From: Pithys albifrons albifrons
Lineage: Eukaryota > Chordata > Aves > Passeriformes > Thamnophilidae
Assembly: GCF_047495875.1 (NCBI RefSeq)
Contig: NC_092459.1
Coordinates: forward strand, 91,311,560-91,375,559
Length of the DNA stretch: 64,000 bases
Direction: 5' to 3'
The translations under genes were made by a program, and so were the position numbers. Each line of letters opens with the position of its first letter. The first letter of the stretch is position 1. The notes under the pieces are model-generated. The model saw nothing but the letters and a program-made list of their open reading frames with translations, was not told where the DNA came from and did no database searches. Positions 11,576-23,820 of the stretch are shown piece after piece.

Positions 11576-14500
11576 ATTTATTAGAAAGAACATGTCCTCC
11601 CTGGTTTAACTTATTCTTGCACTGTGCTCCTCAGAATTTTCTTGTACTGACATTTTTCTTATCAGCACTATTTTAACTTGCCAATATCAGGTGATTGCAG
11701 TTCGGTTTAGCTGAAAATGTTGCATTGCACCGTACAAGAGCTGCAGAAAGGTGGCTTATTATTCACAAAGGGGCTGTACACTGTAGAGGGCTGATAAACA
11801 AAAGATCCACTGTTTTTGTCTTCTGCTTACAGTATCAGTAGCAACAGGCTGCACTGATACCTTCCCTGATAGCTCAGCCTTGCACAGAAAAACAGTGCTA
11901 TTTGTGGCTGCAAAGTCTAGCCTGTGCATGGAGTCCTCAGGGGCTCAGCACTTCTCAGGAGCTCAGTGGGAAACTCTTCCCCACAAGTACAAAAGATCTG
12001 TCAGAGACAGCCTAATATGCCTCTTAATCTTACTTCACTTTATTCTTGTCATTCTAACAACCTCAAAGATACATAACATACAGCTATCCAATTTTCTCTC
12101 CTTCCCACAAGGAAAGCCTGTGGCTGCACCTGCATCATATCTGAACTGATCTTGGGAGTGGTCTGAAGCCTGCAGTGCTCATTGTGTCTTTGCTGTTCAG
12201 AGTTCATGTTGCCTATGAGCTCTACCTCCTCTGGCAAGTGATGGTGCTGCTCATTTGTGAAAGACCCAGTTTTTACTCGGAGAACACAGCGGGAGACATG
12301 GAAGTTACCTGGTCAGGCAAAGAGAGATGGCTGCTGGAGTTCCATTGCAGCCATGTGTCCCTGACATGCATAATGAGCCAAGAATGCATACCAGCAGGTA
12401 AAAAATTCTAGACAATCCCAAGTCATGTCCTTAAATTCAGCCTCAGGGATGAACACTGCCTAAAAGAGAGAGCAGGGATGGCGTCTGCTTCTCTCACTTC
12501 CAATAGGGAGGAATACTGTGAGAGATGCTGAGCCTTTGTGGCATTTCTCTAGAAATACAGGTGGGAGAGGAGGATCTTGCAGCCAAATCACCCTGTGGCT
12601 GGTTCCACATTCACCTACCAAATGCTGCTGTGGTGCAAAAGGAGCCCATCTTCCTGACCTTCCTGCTTGGATCAGTTGTAGTTAGGTACAACATGTGAGT
12701 TTTCAAACAAGGGGTGAGCAAGACCTCATAGTTAGAGCTCTTTACAACACCCTCTTCATAGAAATTACTTCTGGCTTTAATGGATGGTATTGTGCCATCA
12801 GAGAATAGCATTATTTACATGTATGGATCCTCCTTCTTGGAAATTGCAGAAACATTCCTGCTTGAGCTGTATGCAAAAGAAATCTGGGATTAAAAAAGGG
12901 CCTCATGAACAGAGGAGAACAAGAGACAATGAGATATGTGTCTCAACAAGACTTCCACAGAGAAGCTTCAACATGTGTGCCAGGTGAAAAAAGAATAACA
13001 GGATGACTTCAGCATTGGCTTGTGATGAGCAAGGGAGGGCCCTTTTCATCACAGTCTGGCAGGGAAACATACAGCTTCAGTGGAGGAAGTACAGATCCTT
13101 GCTTCAGAAATATAAGTACTTTTTTATTAAGTGACTGAAACTGCATGAGTTCCTAAAGAAAGACTACTTTCTTGATCTTCATATCTTTAACTCTTTCCCT
13201 ACCTGATGGAATGTTGCTATTGCTTTCACTTTCCTGCTTTGCTCAATCTCCTGTGCGTTTTGTGGAAAGAATGAGCAAGCTGTGTTACTTAATAGAAAGA
13301 GGTCTTCAAAAGGTCAAAAATCATGCCAAGACCTACACCAGAAATAACTACAAGCCAGGGCAGTTGCAGAATGTCCAGTGGCCACATGATCCTACAGGAG
13401 CCACAGAGAAGGTCTTTTAAAGGAAAAGGCACCCATGTTCTTATTGAAGGGGATTTTTTTTCTTTCTTATTTTCTCCCTTGAGGCTTCAGTTCTAGTAAC
13501 AGATTCATCCTGCCTATTTTGAGCAATGCATCTAGTCACCTAATCCCTGTCTGTAGTCAATGAGGCTAAATAAGCATGTCTGGAGGACAATTCATTCCAT
13601 GTGTGTTAATTTGAAGAGGTAGTGGTGGTGGCGGTGGAAATGAGTGCCCCTGGGAAGGGTCTGCCTGCTCCTGATAACCACACAGGGAGGCCAAGCAACT
13701 TTCTGGAGCTGTTTTTTGTCTGTGGCAAAAATTTGAGTAATGCAGTGCTGCCTATGGTTTTGATTTGGCTGAAGCAAGGAAGTACTGGAAAATACAGGAA
13801 AGAGGCTGAAGCCCTGAGCATTAACCAGGCACCACAAAAGTGTAGCTAAGGTCCCACACCTCTGAATAAAGGATGGAGATAAGAAAAACACTCTTAAATT
13901 TAATATTCTTATACTTGAACAGTTGCTAGCAGAATCTGAACACAAAATAGGAAGTTAGTGGCAGTTTGGGTCTGTTACTGTTGAAGCTGTGATCAGGTTT
14001 AGAAGCTATAACAATTTACAGAAATTATGATACCCTTGAAAATGATTTTGTAGCTCAAACAAAACAGAACGAATCACCTAGTGCCATAATGCAAAATTTT
14101 CCACTCCCCTACTTATGTTTTATTTTGATACCTGCAATTCACCACTTTAAAAAGAACAAATTGTTTTTATTTGCTTTGTGCAACAAAAATCAAGGATAAT
14201 TTTCATAGGAGTATTTAATTTTACTTTTGAGATAAGAGTGACCAACCCAGATTCTGACAGACAATTTTTATCAGTGCAGTCTAACATACAAATCTTGTCA
14301 CAGCAACACTTGCCCTGAATAAAAAACAGGTATGCTAGCAAAGATGAGAGATTTTCCAGTCTAATGCATCCCAGATGATTCCAGTCTGCACATATCTGTA
14401 CAATCTGAGGGAGATTGGCCTTGCTCTCTGCTGCTTTTCTTGGAGCCAGTGGCCAGAGGAGGTGCACAGCACTTGGCAAGGCTGAGTCTGCCGAGCTCCG

Positions 14501-17500
14501 GGATGGTTCAAAACTTTGCTGAAAAGACACATGAGAACAACTCGATTCTGTGCTTTCCTCCAGTGGCTAATTTTAGCAAAACTGTCCTTAGCACATGTGT
14601 GTGGGAGGGCAGACGTTTCCTTTTGACATGACTTTACATTGTGTAAAACCAAATCCAGAGCAGTGATTTCTCTCTCCTTCCCTCTTTTCAAATTTCTGGA
14701 GCCTCAATGAGGGCAAAAAATAAAACAACTTATAGAAATTTGAGGTTTGTGTGAAAGGGCAAATTTAAATAGGAAGCAAGTTAGGAGAAGGTTTCTCACT
14801 GAAACTTGAAACTATACCAAAACATTTGGACTAATGTCCCAGAGCTGTTTTCCTGCTGTTCTCTTCATGACTTGATTTATGAGATTGTATGTGCCTAACA
14901 GGTAGAACCCTGGGGTGGGACATATATTTTTGTTCAGGCTGTAAGTCCTTCCTGCACCTCCACTCTGCTTCTCCTGATCCCTATGGCAGCAGAAAAATTA
15001 GGGCATGTTTGTAAAGGTGCTGTTTTCTTCCTTGGGTGAATGACTCATAAACCAAACACTGATAATATCAGCTGACAGTTATTTAAACCTGAGGTTTCAG
15101 GTTAAGGAGTAACAATGACTGCAAATATAGCTGGTAAGAGAGGCTGTTTGTAATGCACATGTGTGTGTTAGAGCTTGAGAATTTTTAAGGATTTTTAAAG
15201 AATTTTTAAAATTCTATAAAACAAATTTAGAAGTTGACATAGGGAGTTCATTCTAGGGTGTCTGTTTTGATGATACGGAGGTGTATCTGCTTCTCAGGTA
15301 ACTCTCAAAAACCCTGCAGTTCATTCCTGAGATCAACAGAATGAACATCTCTAGTTTTCCTTGCAAACATCACTTGTTATTGACAGAATTCCTGGTCACT
15401 TGAAGTTGAAAAAGACAGAAGTTTTGTGTAAGTGCCAGTAGTTTGTTAGGCTGTGCCTGGGAATGTCCCAATTTGGGGCATAGTCTTCTCTGTCACAACC
15501 TACTAGAGCATTCCTTGGAGCTAGGTCATTGAAGAGACCACCCTAACAGGCAGGTTTCACACAGCCACCCACTTCCATCAGCTTCAAGAGGTAACTAACA
15601 CAGGTATGGGCCATTTGCAGGAGGGGTTTCAGAAATGGCCACAGGCAGATTTCATGGTCTCATTTTTTCAACTCAGTATTAATGATGATGCTGTCAGAAG
15701 TGCTACAATTTAGAAAATCTTCTGCTTATTCTGTGAGGAGAAAATATGTCCACTTGCCCCTGGCATAGAGTTTCTTACTCTAGATATACACATGGCTTGA
15801 ATTTTTTTTTTGACACCTTATTGTATTTTACAACTTCTCTCATGTGGAGTGGAAAGTTGCCTTGTTGCTGCTGAGCTACCTCTTTCTGGTCTTACTGCTA
15901 ATAAATCATACAAACACATGGGTGAGAAAACTCTTGCTGAGCCTGAAATTGAAGCAGTGAAACACCAGTGAATACACAAAGCCAGTCAGCAGCAGACAGG
16001 AATCATCTCAGTTCTTGTCCTTTTCTATGGGGTTGACAGAAAATAGAAGAGCCTCTGGGGTACATCCTCACTTTTCCGCTTCTTACCTCTAGGTCAGTGT
16101 ATCTGTTTCCAACATTTGTTCACCCTAAGTGCTTTTTTGCCCCCAAAAGTTTAAGTATGCATATTTTTTCCAGGGAGTCATGATATACTGTAGTCTAGAT
16201 TTAATTTATATAGGCAGCAATACTGCTTAGTTTAAATATGAAAATACTTTTCTTTGACATTTACTTTCTGGTTTGTGTTTTTTTTTCACCCTAGAAAATC
16301 AATCCATAATACTTATGCTAAAAATGCTACTCTTGACAAGAAAAAGAAATGAGATTCTGCTTAGATGGTTTGGTAGATATGTTAATGGTAGATGAATTAC
16401 TGTATTCATGTCATCCTTTCATAGTGATTTTTGATTAATTTTTGTTGGTTTGGGTGAAAGGAGAATTTTTTGTTTGTTTTTGTTTGTTTGGTTTTTTTTT
16501 TCCAATGCTACCCAGAAGTGTGGGATGGTGTTGAAAGGAATGGTTGGGTCTTCTACCTGTAGACCTTCTTCCAAGTTCGTGATTTGTTGACCTATATCAC
16601 TTGACAGAACTGATTTCATTGTGTTAGCTACATTGCACTGAATTGTATCTTCATTCAGGAACAGAGAGACTGATCACATCAACATATATTATGTTTAGGC
16701 TTAGTCTTAGGTTGGGATTATTAAATTCAATTACTTAAAATCCTGGAAAAATTTGCGAACAAGACATATAAACACACTGAAATGTCCTAGAACAATTTGC
16801 AAATAGTATAATTAGTGTTTAGAGTAGCATACTTTTAGTGCATTTAATAACCAATTCAGTGTTTGAAACTGAGCTAATTAAGTTCTAAACTGGACACAGG
16901 AATTAATTTCAATCACCTAATCTCCCATTATGTGTTCGCAGTTTGTCAGAGGATTCATGAAAAATTCATAATTTCCAGGAACAGGAAATTCTTAGAAAAA
17001 GCTGCATATGAATATTGTATGTTGTAGGGCAAAACTTAAACTTTATCAGGTCTTGTTTATACAAGTCTAGTTCAGCAGACTCAGTTACAAGCAGTTCATT
17101 CCTGTTGTGTGAGCATGACCCAACTGAGATATGAGACTGGAGTTATTTTTCTGAAACCTCATCCAATTGAACTTCACAGCTGTGTCTTTTTTATCTTTGA
17201 ATGTGATTTTGGACAACAATATGATAAGAACCATACAGACCTCCATCTCTGGTTGCTAGTTGTAACCTACTAAACTCTGTAAAATGGTGCAGAATCCTCC
17301 GTGCAGCTCAATTGCCCAACTTCCTCCATGTTACCTACTTTATATTGTGCATTCACAGCATTTTCAGCTATTCTTCCAGAAACTGCTAGTGATAGTATCA
17401 CCTTGCAGAAAAGAAGCTACAACACTTAAAAGCAGATAAGGTCTTGATGAAAGCTCACCGCATCTTCTTTGAAAAATAAAATACTTTGGCTTTTTTTAAA

Positions 17501-19810
17501 ACTTGGGAGGAAAACCCCTTCCCAAGGACTTAATAAAACTTTGTAATTCTCAGTCTGCATAAAGACAGATAGAAGGGGGAAACACTTTAATGACCTGGAG
17601 GTCATCAAAGCTACTTATCCAAAGAAAGATCAGTTGGATGAGGTCTGTTACCTGGAATAAGCGATAAGAATTAGGTGTTCAATATGAGTGCTTTGAACAA
17701 GTTAAGTTATGCCTTCTTCCCCCTGCAGCATCAAATTGTTGCTTCCTCCTCCAAAGTGTTTTGTTCTGGTTTTGTGCAGTGTGAATTTCATAGGACATTC
17801 TCTCTCAGGTGGGAAGGGAAATTTTCGTGTAACTTATGTTTACTTCATAGGAGTCAAAGTTGTGTACAAAATTAGTTTCAGTCTGCTTTGTGAGGCAGTG
17901 GCAACAGCTTAAATAATAAGTACCATATTCACACTGGATTGTAGTGGTGCTCTGTAAATGTGTCTGGATAAAAGGATTTCTCCAAACTCGGATACACTTT
18001 TTTCCAAGATTTGTAAAAGCATAGTAATGGTTTTCTATTCATGTACAACCTATCATTCAAATACAGAAAAAGAGAGGAGTCAAGATGCAGTGAGAGAGTT
18101 TGGTGATTATGTCTGGCTTGACAGACACTACATGTTCCTGTAAACCTAATTTCGGAACCAAAGGAAGCTACAGACATACAGATAAACAAGTGATTATATC
18201 TAAACTTTCAGTAATCTTGTTCATTAATGTCTATTTCTGTGCCTCTGTTGCAACTATCTTTACATGCTCTTTTAAAATATGTCTACTATCTCCTTTTCAA
18301 GGGCTCCTTTTAAAGGAAATACCTTTAAGAAGTGAGTTAGTAAAATATTTAGCAAAATTTCCTTAAATACCCACTATCTCATGGTGGGTGAATACTGTTG
18401 CTGAGGGTACATGCAAATAACTGATGATAAAGTGTTTCATTTCATTATTTAAAACCTTTTTCTTGGCACTTCATTGCAGTTCCTTTGGAATGAGATTATA
18501 AAGCCTTCCTAGCAAGCTCCTCATGTGAGTTTCCAGTGCAATCAATAGTTAATGATGATGATATCTGAAGCAAATCTTTAACATTGTTTAGTTTTTCTAA
18601 TCATATTTAGCACAAAATTTTTCATTTGGCATTTCCTGCTAGTAAGATGCTGTCATTTCGTGTGTTTACTACTTCACATTGAGAGTCACCCAGAGCTTGG
18701 ATCCATTTACCAGCAAATAATATTGTAACAAGGGCTGTTCTTTTTCATCATTCCAGTTATTGGATGGGAAGAGTCTTTCTGTAAGTCTTTCTCTTAAGTC
18801 AGTTTTGATTTTTTTTTTTTGTGGAAGGCCACTCCTGGAAAGCCTGTTTGTTCTCCTGCCTTGGCTAGCAGGGGTGCTAAAACATATGCATAAATGGGAA
18901 AAATGTTGTTGTTTTTTTTGGGTTTTTTTTGAATACAGCTAAATCCCTTCAAAGACTGCTACTACTGCTACTGTTACATGAGCAGTAGGCTTTCCCCAGA
19001 AATGGTTAGGACTTCCAAGTTATTGCTAGGATTATTGTGGTACTGTGGGACCAGATTTGGAGCATAGTCCGGACAGGTTCTGGCTGTTTCCAGTGGGACC
19101 AGCTACTTTTTCTGCTCCAGGGGGTGTGGTGGGTGAGCAAACGAAGGAAAGAGCATGTGACTAAGAATAAAACAGGTGAAGTTGAGTAGCACATAACAGA
19201 ATCAAACTTGGCACAGTAAGAGAAATGTGAACAGAAGAATCTCCTAAACACTCTGCCAACATTGCTTTTGTGAGTGGGAGCTCAGGTGCAGGTGCAGTGT
19301 CCATTCTCTGCAAGGGGCTGATATACAATTGATCATAAATAAAACAGAAAGGGAAGTGTAGCTTGCTCAAGTAAGTGTTGAAAACACTGCAAGTGAGGAA
19401 TCAGATGGGCAAAGATGACCAGAATGCAAAATGGGCTGTTTATGAATTGGGACATATGTATTGGTACACTAGTAAAGCAGAATGCTACACAGAAAATGAA
19501 TGCTACAAAAAACATTAGAAAAAGTACAGTTTTAATAACAGAATACAAGTGCCTTATGTTTAGCAGATGTCTGCTAGAGTATTTATTCTACCACCTGCAA
19601 GATTCGCCACCAGCATAAAACCTGAGAAGAGATGAAAGGGTGGTGCCAGTAAGTGCTCTTTTTAGGAAATTAAGACTAATATTGATTCATTTGTCTCTAC
19701 TTAATGTAGGGTCCAAAATGTATTTGATGTCTTACAAGAAGATCTGAGACTAAACAATAAATCCAGCTGTTGAGCATGAGAGATTAAAATCCTGTTACTT
19801 CTGACCTTTT
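11576..19810. other. Long non-coding stretch, mostly featureless
   Basis: I find no gene, RNA gene or young repeat in these 8 kb. Minus-strand open frames of 117-127 codons at 13.6-14.7 kb overlap one another and plus-strand frames and have no recognisable domains. A TTTG/T-rich tract lies near 16468-16501. The stretch at 16790-16990 is AT-rich with no period. Confidence 0.65.
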
Positions 19811-19910
19811 CTCACTCCTCAGTGTGCATTTTACACCACTGAACACCAGACTTTGACCAAATCCTGTTCATGTCAGTGGGATGACTTCTGCTGTCCTGAG
19901 TCAGGTAGGA
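19811..19910 (-). repeat. Relic of an old amniote interspersed repeat
   Basis: The words TTTACACCACTGAA (19830-19843), then AATCCTGTTCATGTCAGTGGG (from 19860) and GATGACTT recall a degenerate repeat family common in turtles, crocodilians and birds. In that family a TTACACC..GGTGTAA core is flanked by GATCCTG and GTCAGTGGG words. A second possible copy lies at 57166-57260. The family name and orientation are uncertain. Confidence 0.3.
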
Positions 19911-20470
19911 ACACCCTTTGTTGTATTCTCTTATAACATTTATTGTTAACTTTTAAGGTCAGCTTCAGTAATATTTCTTGACAAATTACAGGAATCTAGT
20001 CCTTACCCACCAATTTTTAAATATTCGGGTGTCAACACTGAATTTTGACCATTGTTCCTATTCTCTTGTATGACCTAAAGGAATGACAAGTGACTTTATA
20101 CTGTCTGCAAATGCTGTGATTTGCTCTTAATGGTTCTTCCAGGCTGTGAAATCATTTATTAAGACATGATCTGTATCAGAGAGATTACAGATCAGAAGTA
20201 AAATGATTAAAATATTTGGCAGTCCATGTTTGCTTTAAGATATGTTAAGGGACTAAAAGAATGATCTAAAAAAAAGTTACTGTAATGAGTAAAATATTTT
20301 TCTTTTAAGTGTTTCTAAGAACTTTTTCTAAATTATCTATTTTGCCTCTTCAAAGAATTAAGGAATTACATAAACTGCTGGATATTTTCCCTTGCAGAAA
20401 AAGCTGCAGTACTGCCAAATGAATTCCAAATAAATCCTTCTTTTTTTTCTCTCTCATTTTGTATGAAGGT

Positions 20471-20535
20471 GATAGCTAGCATGCTATCCAGATAATTTGC
20501 TTCAATCAGATAGTTTGCTCTCTGGATAGTTTACT
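20471..20535. promoter_or_regulatory. Cluster of five GATA motifs
   Basis: GATA cores occur at 20471, 20491, 20509 and 20525 on the plus strand and as TATC at 20485 on the minus strand, five within 58 bp. Three of them sit in near-repeats of the unit RGATARTTTRCT (20490, 20508, 20524), so the cluster may have arisen by short tandem duplication of about 16-18 bp. Binding by GATA factors is inference. Confidence 0.35.
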
Positions 20536-20675
20536 TTTAAGAGATGTGCTGGCATGAAAAGAAAAATGTAGCAAAAATGAATAACCTAGATGTAAATTAC
20601 TGATCTTCGAAAAATTATTAAATTTGCCTCTTCCTTAGTATGTATCATTTTTTCAGGTCTCACAAACCCACGTAC

Positions 20676-20703
20676 ATTTAGGTGTCATGAAGTCCACCTA
20701 AAT
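20676..20703. repeat. 9-bp inverted repeat with AGGTG/CACCT arms
   Basis: ATTTAGGTG (20676-20684) and CACCTAAAT (20695-20703) are exact reverse complements around a 10-nt spacer. The left arm continues into AGGTGTCA, which resembles a T-box half-site, so the arrangement looks like a head-to-head site pair. A chance hairpin cannot be excluded. Confidence 0.45.
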
Positions 20704-21172
20704 TTATAGAGGGCTCTGTGTTATCTCAAGGTATTTACACAAATGAAGCCAAACTTGTGTTGCCTAGATTCAATGCAACAAACTTTGGAACATGGAGTCA
20801 CACTTTAAAAGACTTCTGCAGTTGATCGAGAAGCCAAGGCTTCGGCCACGTGTCCTTAGGTGACTGGTTAGGTAATATTTATATACCTCTACAGAAAAAT
20901 AATAGGTGTGTATAAAGGAGTGTGTCAATATTAGGTGTTATGATTATCAGTTATCTCTTTGCAACTGACATAATATTTTAAGTTGTTAAACTTGCTGTAG
21001 ACTGAATTTACTAGGCTCTAAATCTAAACTTGCATGGTTCCCTATTCTGCAGTGTGTGAGGACCTCACTTTTCTTTAAAAGATCCTGTGAAGCAGGAACT
21101 GTATACGATCCTCATTTAATGGAATTGCTTTGGCCCATCCATCTTCTCTCCTAAGATGCTGCATGGAACGAA

Positions 21173-21189
21173 CCCAGATTTAATCTGGG
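21173..21189. repeat. 17-nt palindrome with 8-bp arms
   Basis: CCCAGATT and AATCTGGG flank a single T. The centre holds TAATC and its partner GATTTA, which resemble K50-type homeodomain sites. It is short and could be chance. Confidence 0.35.
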
Positions 21190-21229
21190 CATTCACCATG
21201 CCTGGGGAAGAATCTGTCATGCCATGGAA

Positions 21230-21483
21230 GACTTAGAAAATTGGGTTTTGTTCAGGTTGCAGCAAGGCTGGAACAGTGCAGGGCTTTAGAGGTTGCCTTC
21301 CCCTGTGGGCTGAGAGGGTCAGGGGTATTTGCTGGCCAGCATGTCTCCTCCCCAGCTGCTGGTGGCTTTCCAGGGAGTGACACTCCTACGAGTGCCCCTC
21401 TCACCCTCACCTTATCCTGGACTGGCTTCCTCTGGAAGGCACCACTGGGCTGTTTGCAGCCATTGGGCTGCCTTCTGAGATGA
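21230..21483 (+). other. GC-richer patch with an 80-codon open frame, unexplained
   Basis: This patch is visibly richer in G and C than its AT-rich flanks but has few CpGs, so it does not look like an unmethylated island. The plus-strand frame 21241-21483 stays open for 80 codons, yet its translation resembles no family I know. It could be an old exon or repeat, or simple base-composition drift. Confidence 0.3.
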
Positions 21484-21489
21484 AGAATT

Positions 21490-23675
21490 TCTCCTCCATC
21501 TCAACAGACCTTGGTTTAATTTGGGTGGTGATTGTTTATAGATTATACCCTCTACTTAATAATGCTTCTGTGACAGGTGTTTTGTCCAGCTATGATCATG
21601 ATGTAAATATTTTCAACCAAAGATCCTTGGATACCTACTAATATGGTACACTTTGTCATGTGTTTGCCAATTTGCTCTTTATTTGCCCAAGGAACTAGCT
21701 GAATTCATAATGTATATTTTTTCCACTCTACTTCTGTCTCAGGGTAATGTTTAATCCTCTACTTGAACCAGCTTTTTCATTCTCTTTTCTATAATAAATT
21801 ACTAAACTGAATGAAATGGAATCAAGATCCTTTAGCTTAAATTCACTGAGCTTTTGTTTTGAGGTTGAACAGTGAATCTTAGAAAGCTTGTTTTTCACTT
21901 GTCCTGAAACCTTGCCCCTCCTGCCTCCCTCTTTTCATGCCAATGAAAGGTAACCAGAGACAGCTGGAGGCTCTCTACCTCCTTTGAATGGGAACGTCTT
22001 CTGAATACCTCTTTCATGTACCTGCAAAGACCCTGCACTGCTAACCACTATGGCCAAAGTTCTCAAAGGTTGAATAGGTTTTCATTGCCTGCATTTCTGG
22101 TCTGAAGCAGACTGAGAGAAATGAGCGTTAAGTAAACGCAGTGGCAGCCCTGCCAACATCAGCATTCCAGCCTGCAGTGTTGCTCTGGACCCGGACACTG
22201 CCAGCACAGACTTCTGCACACCCAGCTGTCAGGGGGTTGTTTTACTTGTTAGCAGTTGAAAAGAAGAGGGATGTGAGGCAAAGCAAAGAATGGCAAGTCC
22301 AGCTTTTATGAGGCTGTTTATTTTTTCTATAACAAGTGTGTGGTGCCTTATAGGTGTCGAATGGGAATTTAATACAGTGATAAAGTAAAACTGTAAACTT
22401 ACCAAGTCTGTTTTCAGCTGCCTTTGTTCTGCACCTCTGAGTGTCTGCAGAAAACATGTTCAACAGCTCTCAGACACTTCTGTGAATTTATATATGATCT
22501 TATTCAGCACCTTCTGCAGAGAACCGATCACCTTGCTGCAGCTGATTGAAGTTAATAGAAAATGAAGGTGTTTGTCTGGCTTTCCATACCAGGCCTTTTG
22601 TGTGTGAAGTCGGTGCCTGCAAGCTTTTAAGTGAAAGCAGAGGTTTATTTCTAGTTTTCTGTCATGAGCATTTTACAAGTCCTATGCTGCAATTTAAAGA
22701 TCAAGATTCCGGAAACACTGGCATTTGATAACACGAGGGTGTGGATCTGGTGATTTTATTAGTCAGGGCAAATTCCAAACACCCTAATGCCTAGCTAACA
22801 GTAGAAGTTACACATGGAAGAATTGTGCATTCATAACTTACTAATAACAACGTTAGAGTATTGTCTGTTGCAGCAGGCGAAAGAACCTGTAGTGCATGAA
22901 TTAGGGCTTTGTTTGCACAAACACCTAGGCATTGTGTAGACAGGAAAATTTCCCCCTTCTACCAAAATAACCCTATTCTTTTACCACACGTAGGCACTCA
23001 TACCAGTCAAGACCTTCCCAATTAAAGACAGTTTTATTCAGGGGTGAGAATGTGCACTCAAGGAGTTACCTTGTAGTAAATATAGTGTGGGTTATGCAGA
23101 TTCTTCCACCCTGCTCCATGACCTACAGAGGTTACTCTTGTCCCAGCTGCTTGTTCGAGATCTTTTCCTGAGCAATGCCATTTCCATAGCTCTGTCATGG
23201 AGCTTATTTGTATGGTATTGCCCTTCCTGTTCCACTCCCATTGAGCTGGTGGCTATAGCTGCAGTGAGGGCATCTTGAGACATGTCAGGATTTATCTGGT
23301 TAAGGTACATGGATATACTAATGATTGCCAGAGTAGTGCAGTGAGTGATGTTAGTTTTGACTTCTCAGCCTACTATGTTATATTAGAAAGAAATGGCAAG
23401 TAAAAGGGCTTGTGGCTGGATCATCAGTGCAGGTGTAACCATAGAAGTGGACATGGGGAAAAAGTACTAATGCAGTTGGTACATTGTTCTGCATCAGTTG
23501 TGTGTCACCCATGACCTGTGGCAGACACAGTGGCAGTCACTGCAGAGAGGTCCTGCAGTGGAGGTGGCCAGGAGGGCTGGTTGAGCAGGTGTGTGGCAAA
23601 CAGCCTCACCAAACCCAGCCAGGCATCTCCATCATGCCCTGCAGCACCATGACTCCTGTGACTCAGATTTCAGGT
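21490..23675. other. Non-coding stretch, nothing recognised
   Basis: I see no gene or repeat family. Open frames of 60-73 codons are short and overlap across strands near 22.2-23.3 kb. Confidence 0.6.
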
Positions 23676-23679
23676 GCAT

Positions 23680-23820
23680 GTTGGTGAGATTCTGGAGGCT
23701 CAGAAACATCAGCTAGAGTAACTTGCCCAAATAATTTTCAGTGAATACTCACAGCATCTGAAATCATATTTACAAAACTGTGTGTAGAGCTGCTAGTCTT
23801 CAACTCTTGGTCTCCCAGTG
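23680..23820 (-). repeat. MIR-like SINE relic, reverse orientation
   Basis: The sequence GGAGGCTCAGAAAC (23694-23707) followed by AGAGTAACTTGCCCAAATAA (23714-23733), and later TAGAGCTGCTAG and AACTCTTGGTCTCCC, follows the order of the reverse-complement MIR consensus through its TTGGGCAAGTTACT core. Divergence is high. Confidence 0.4.
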
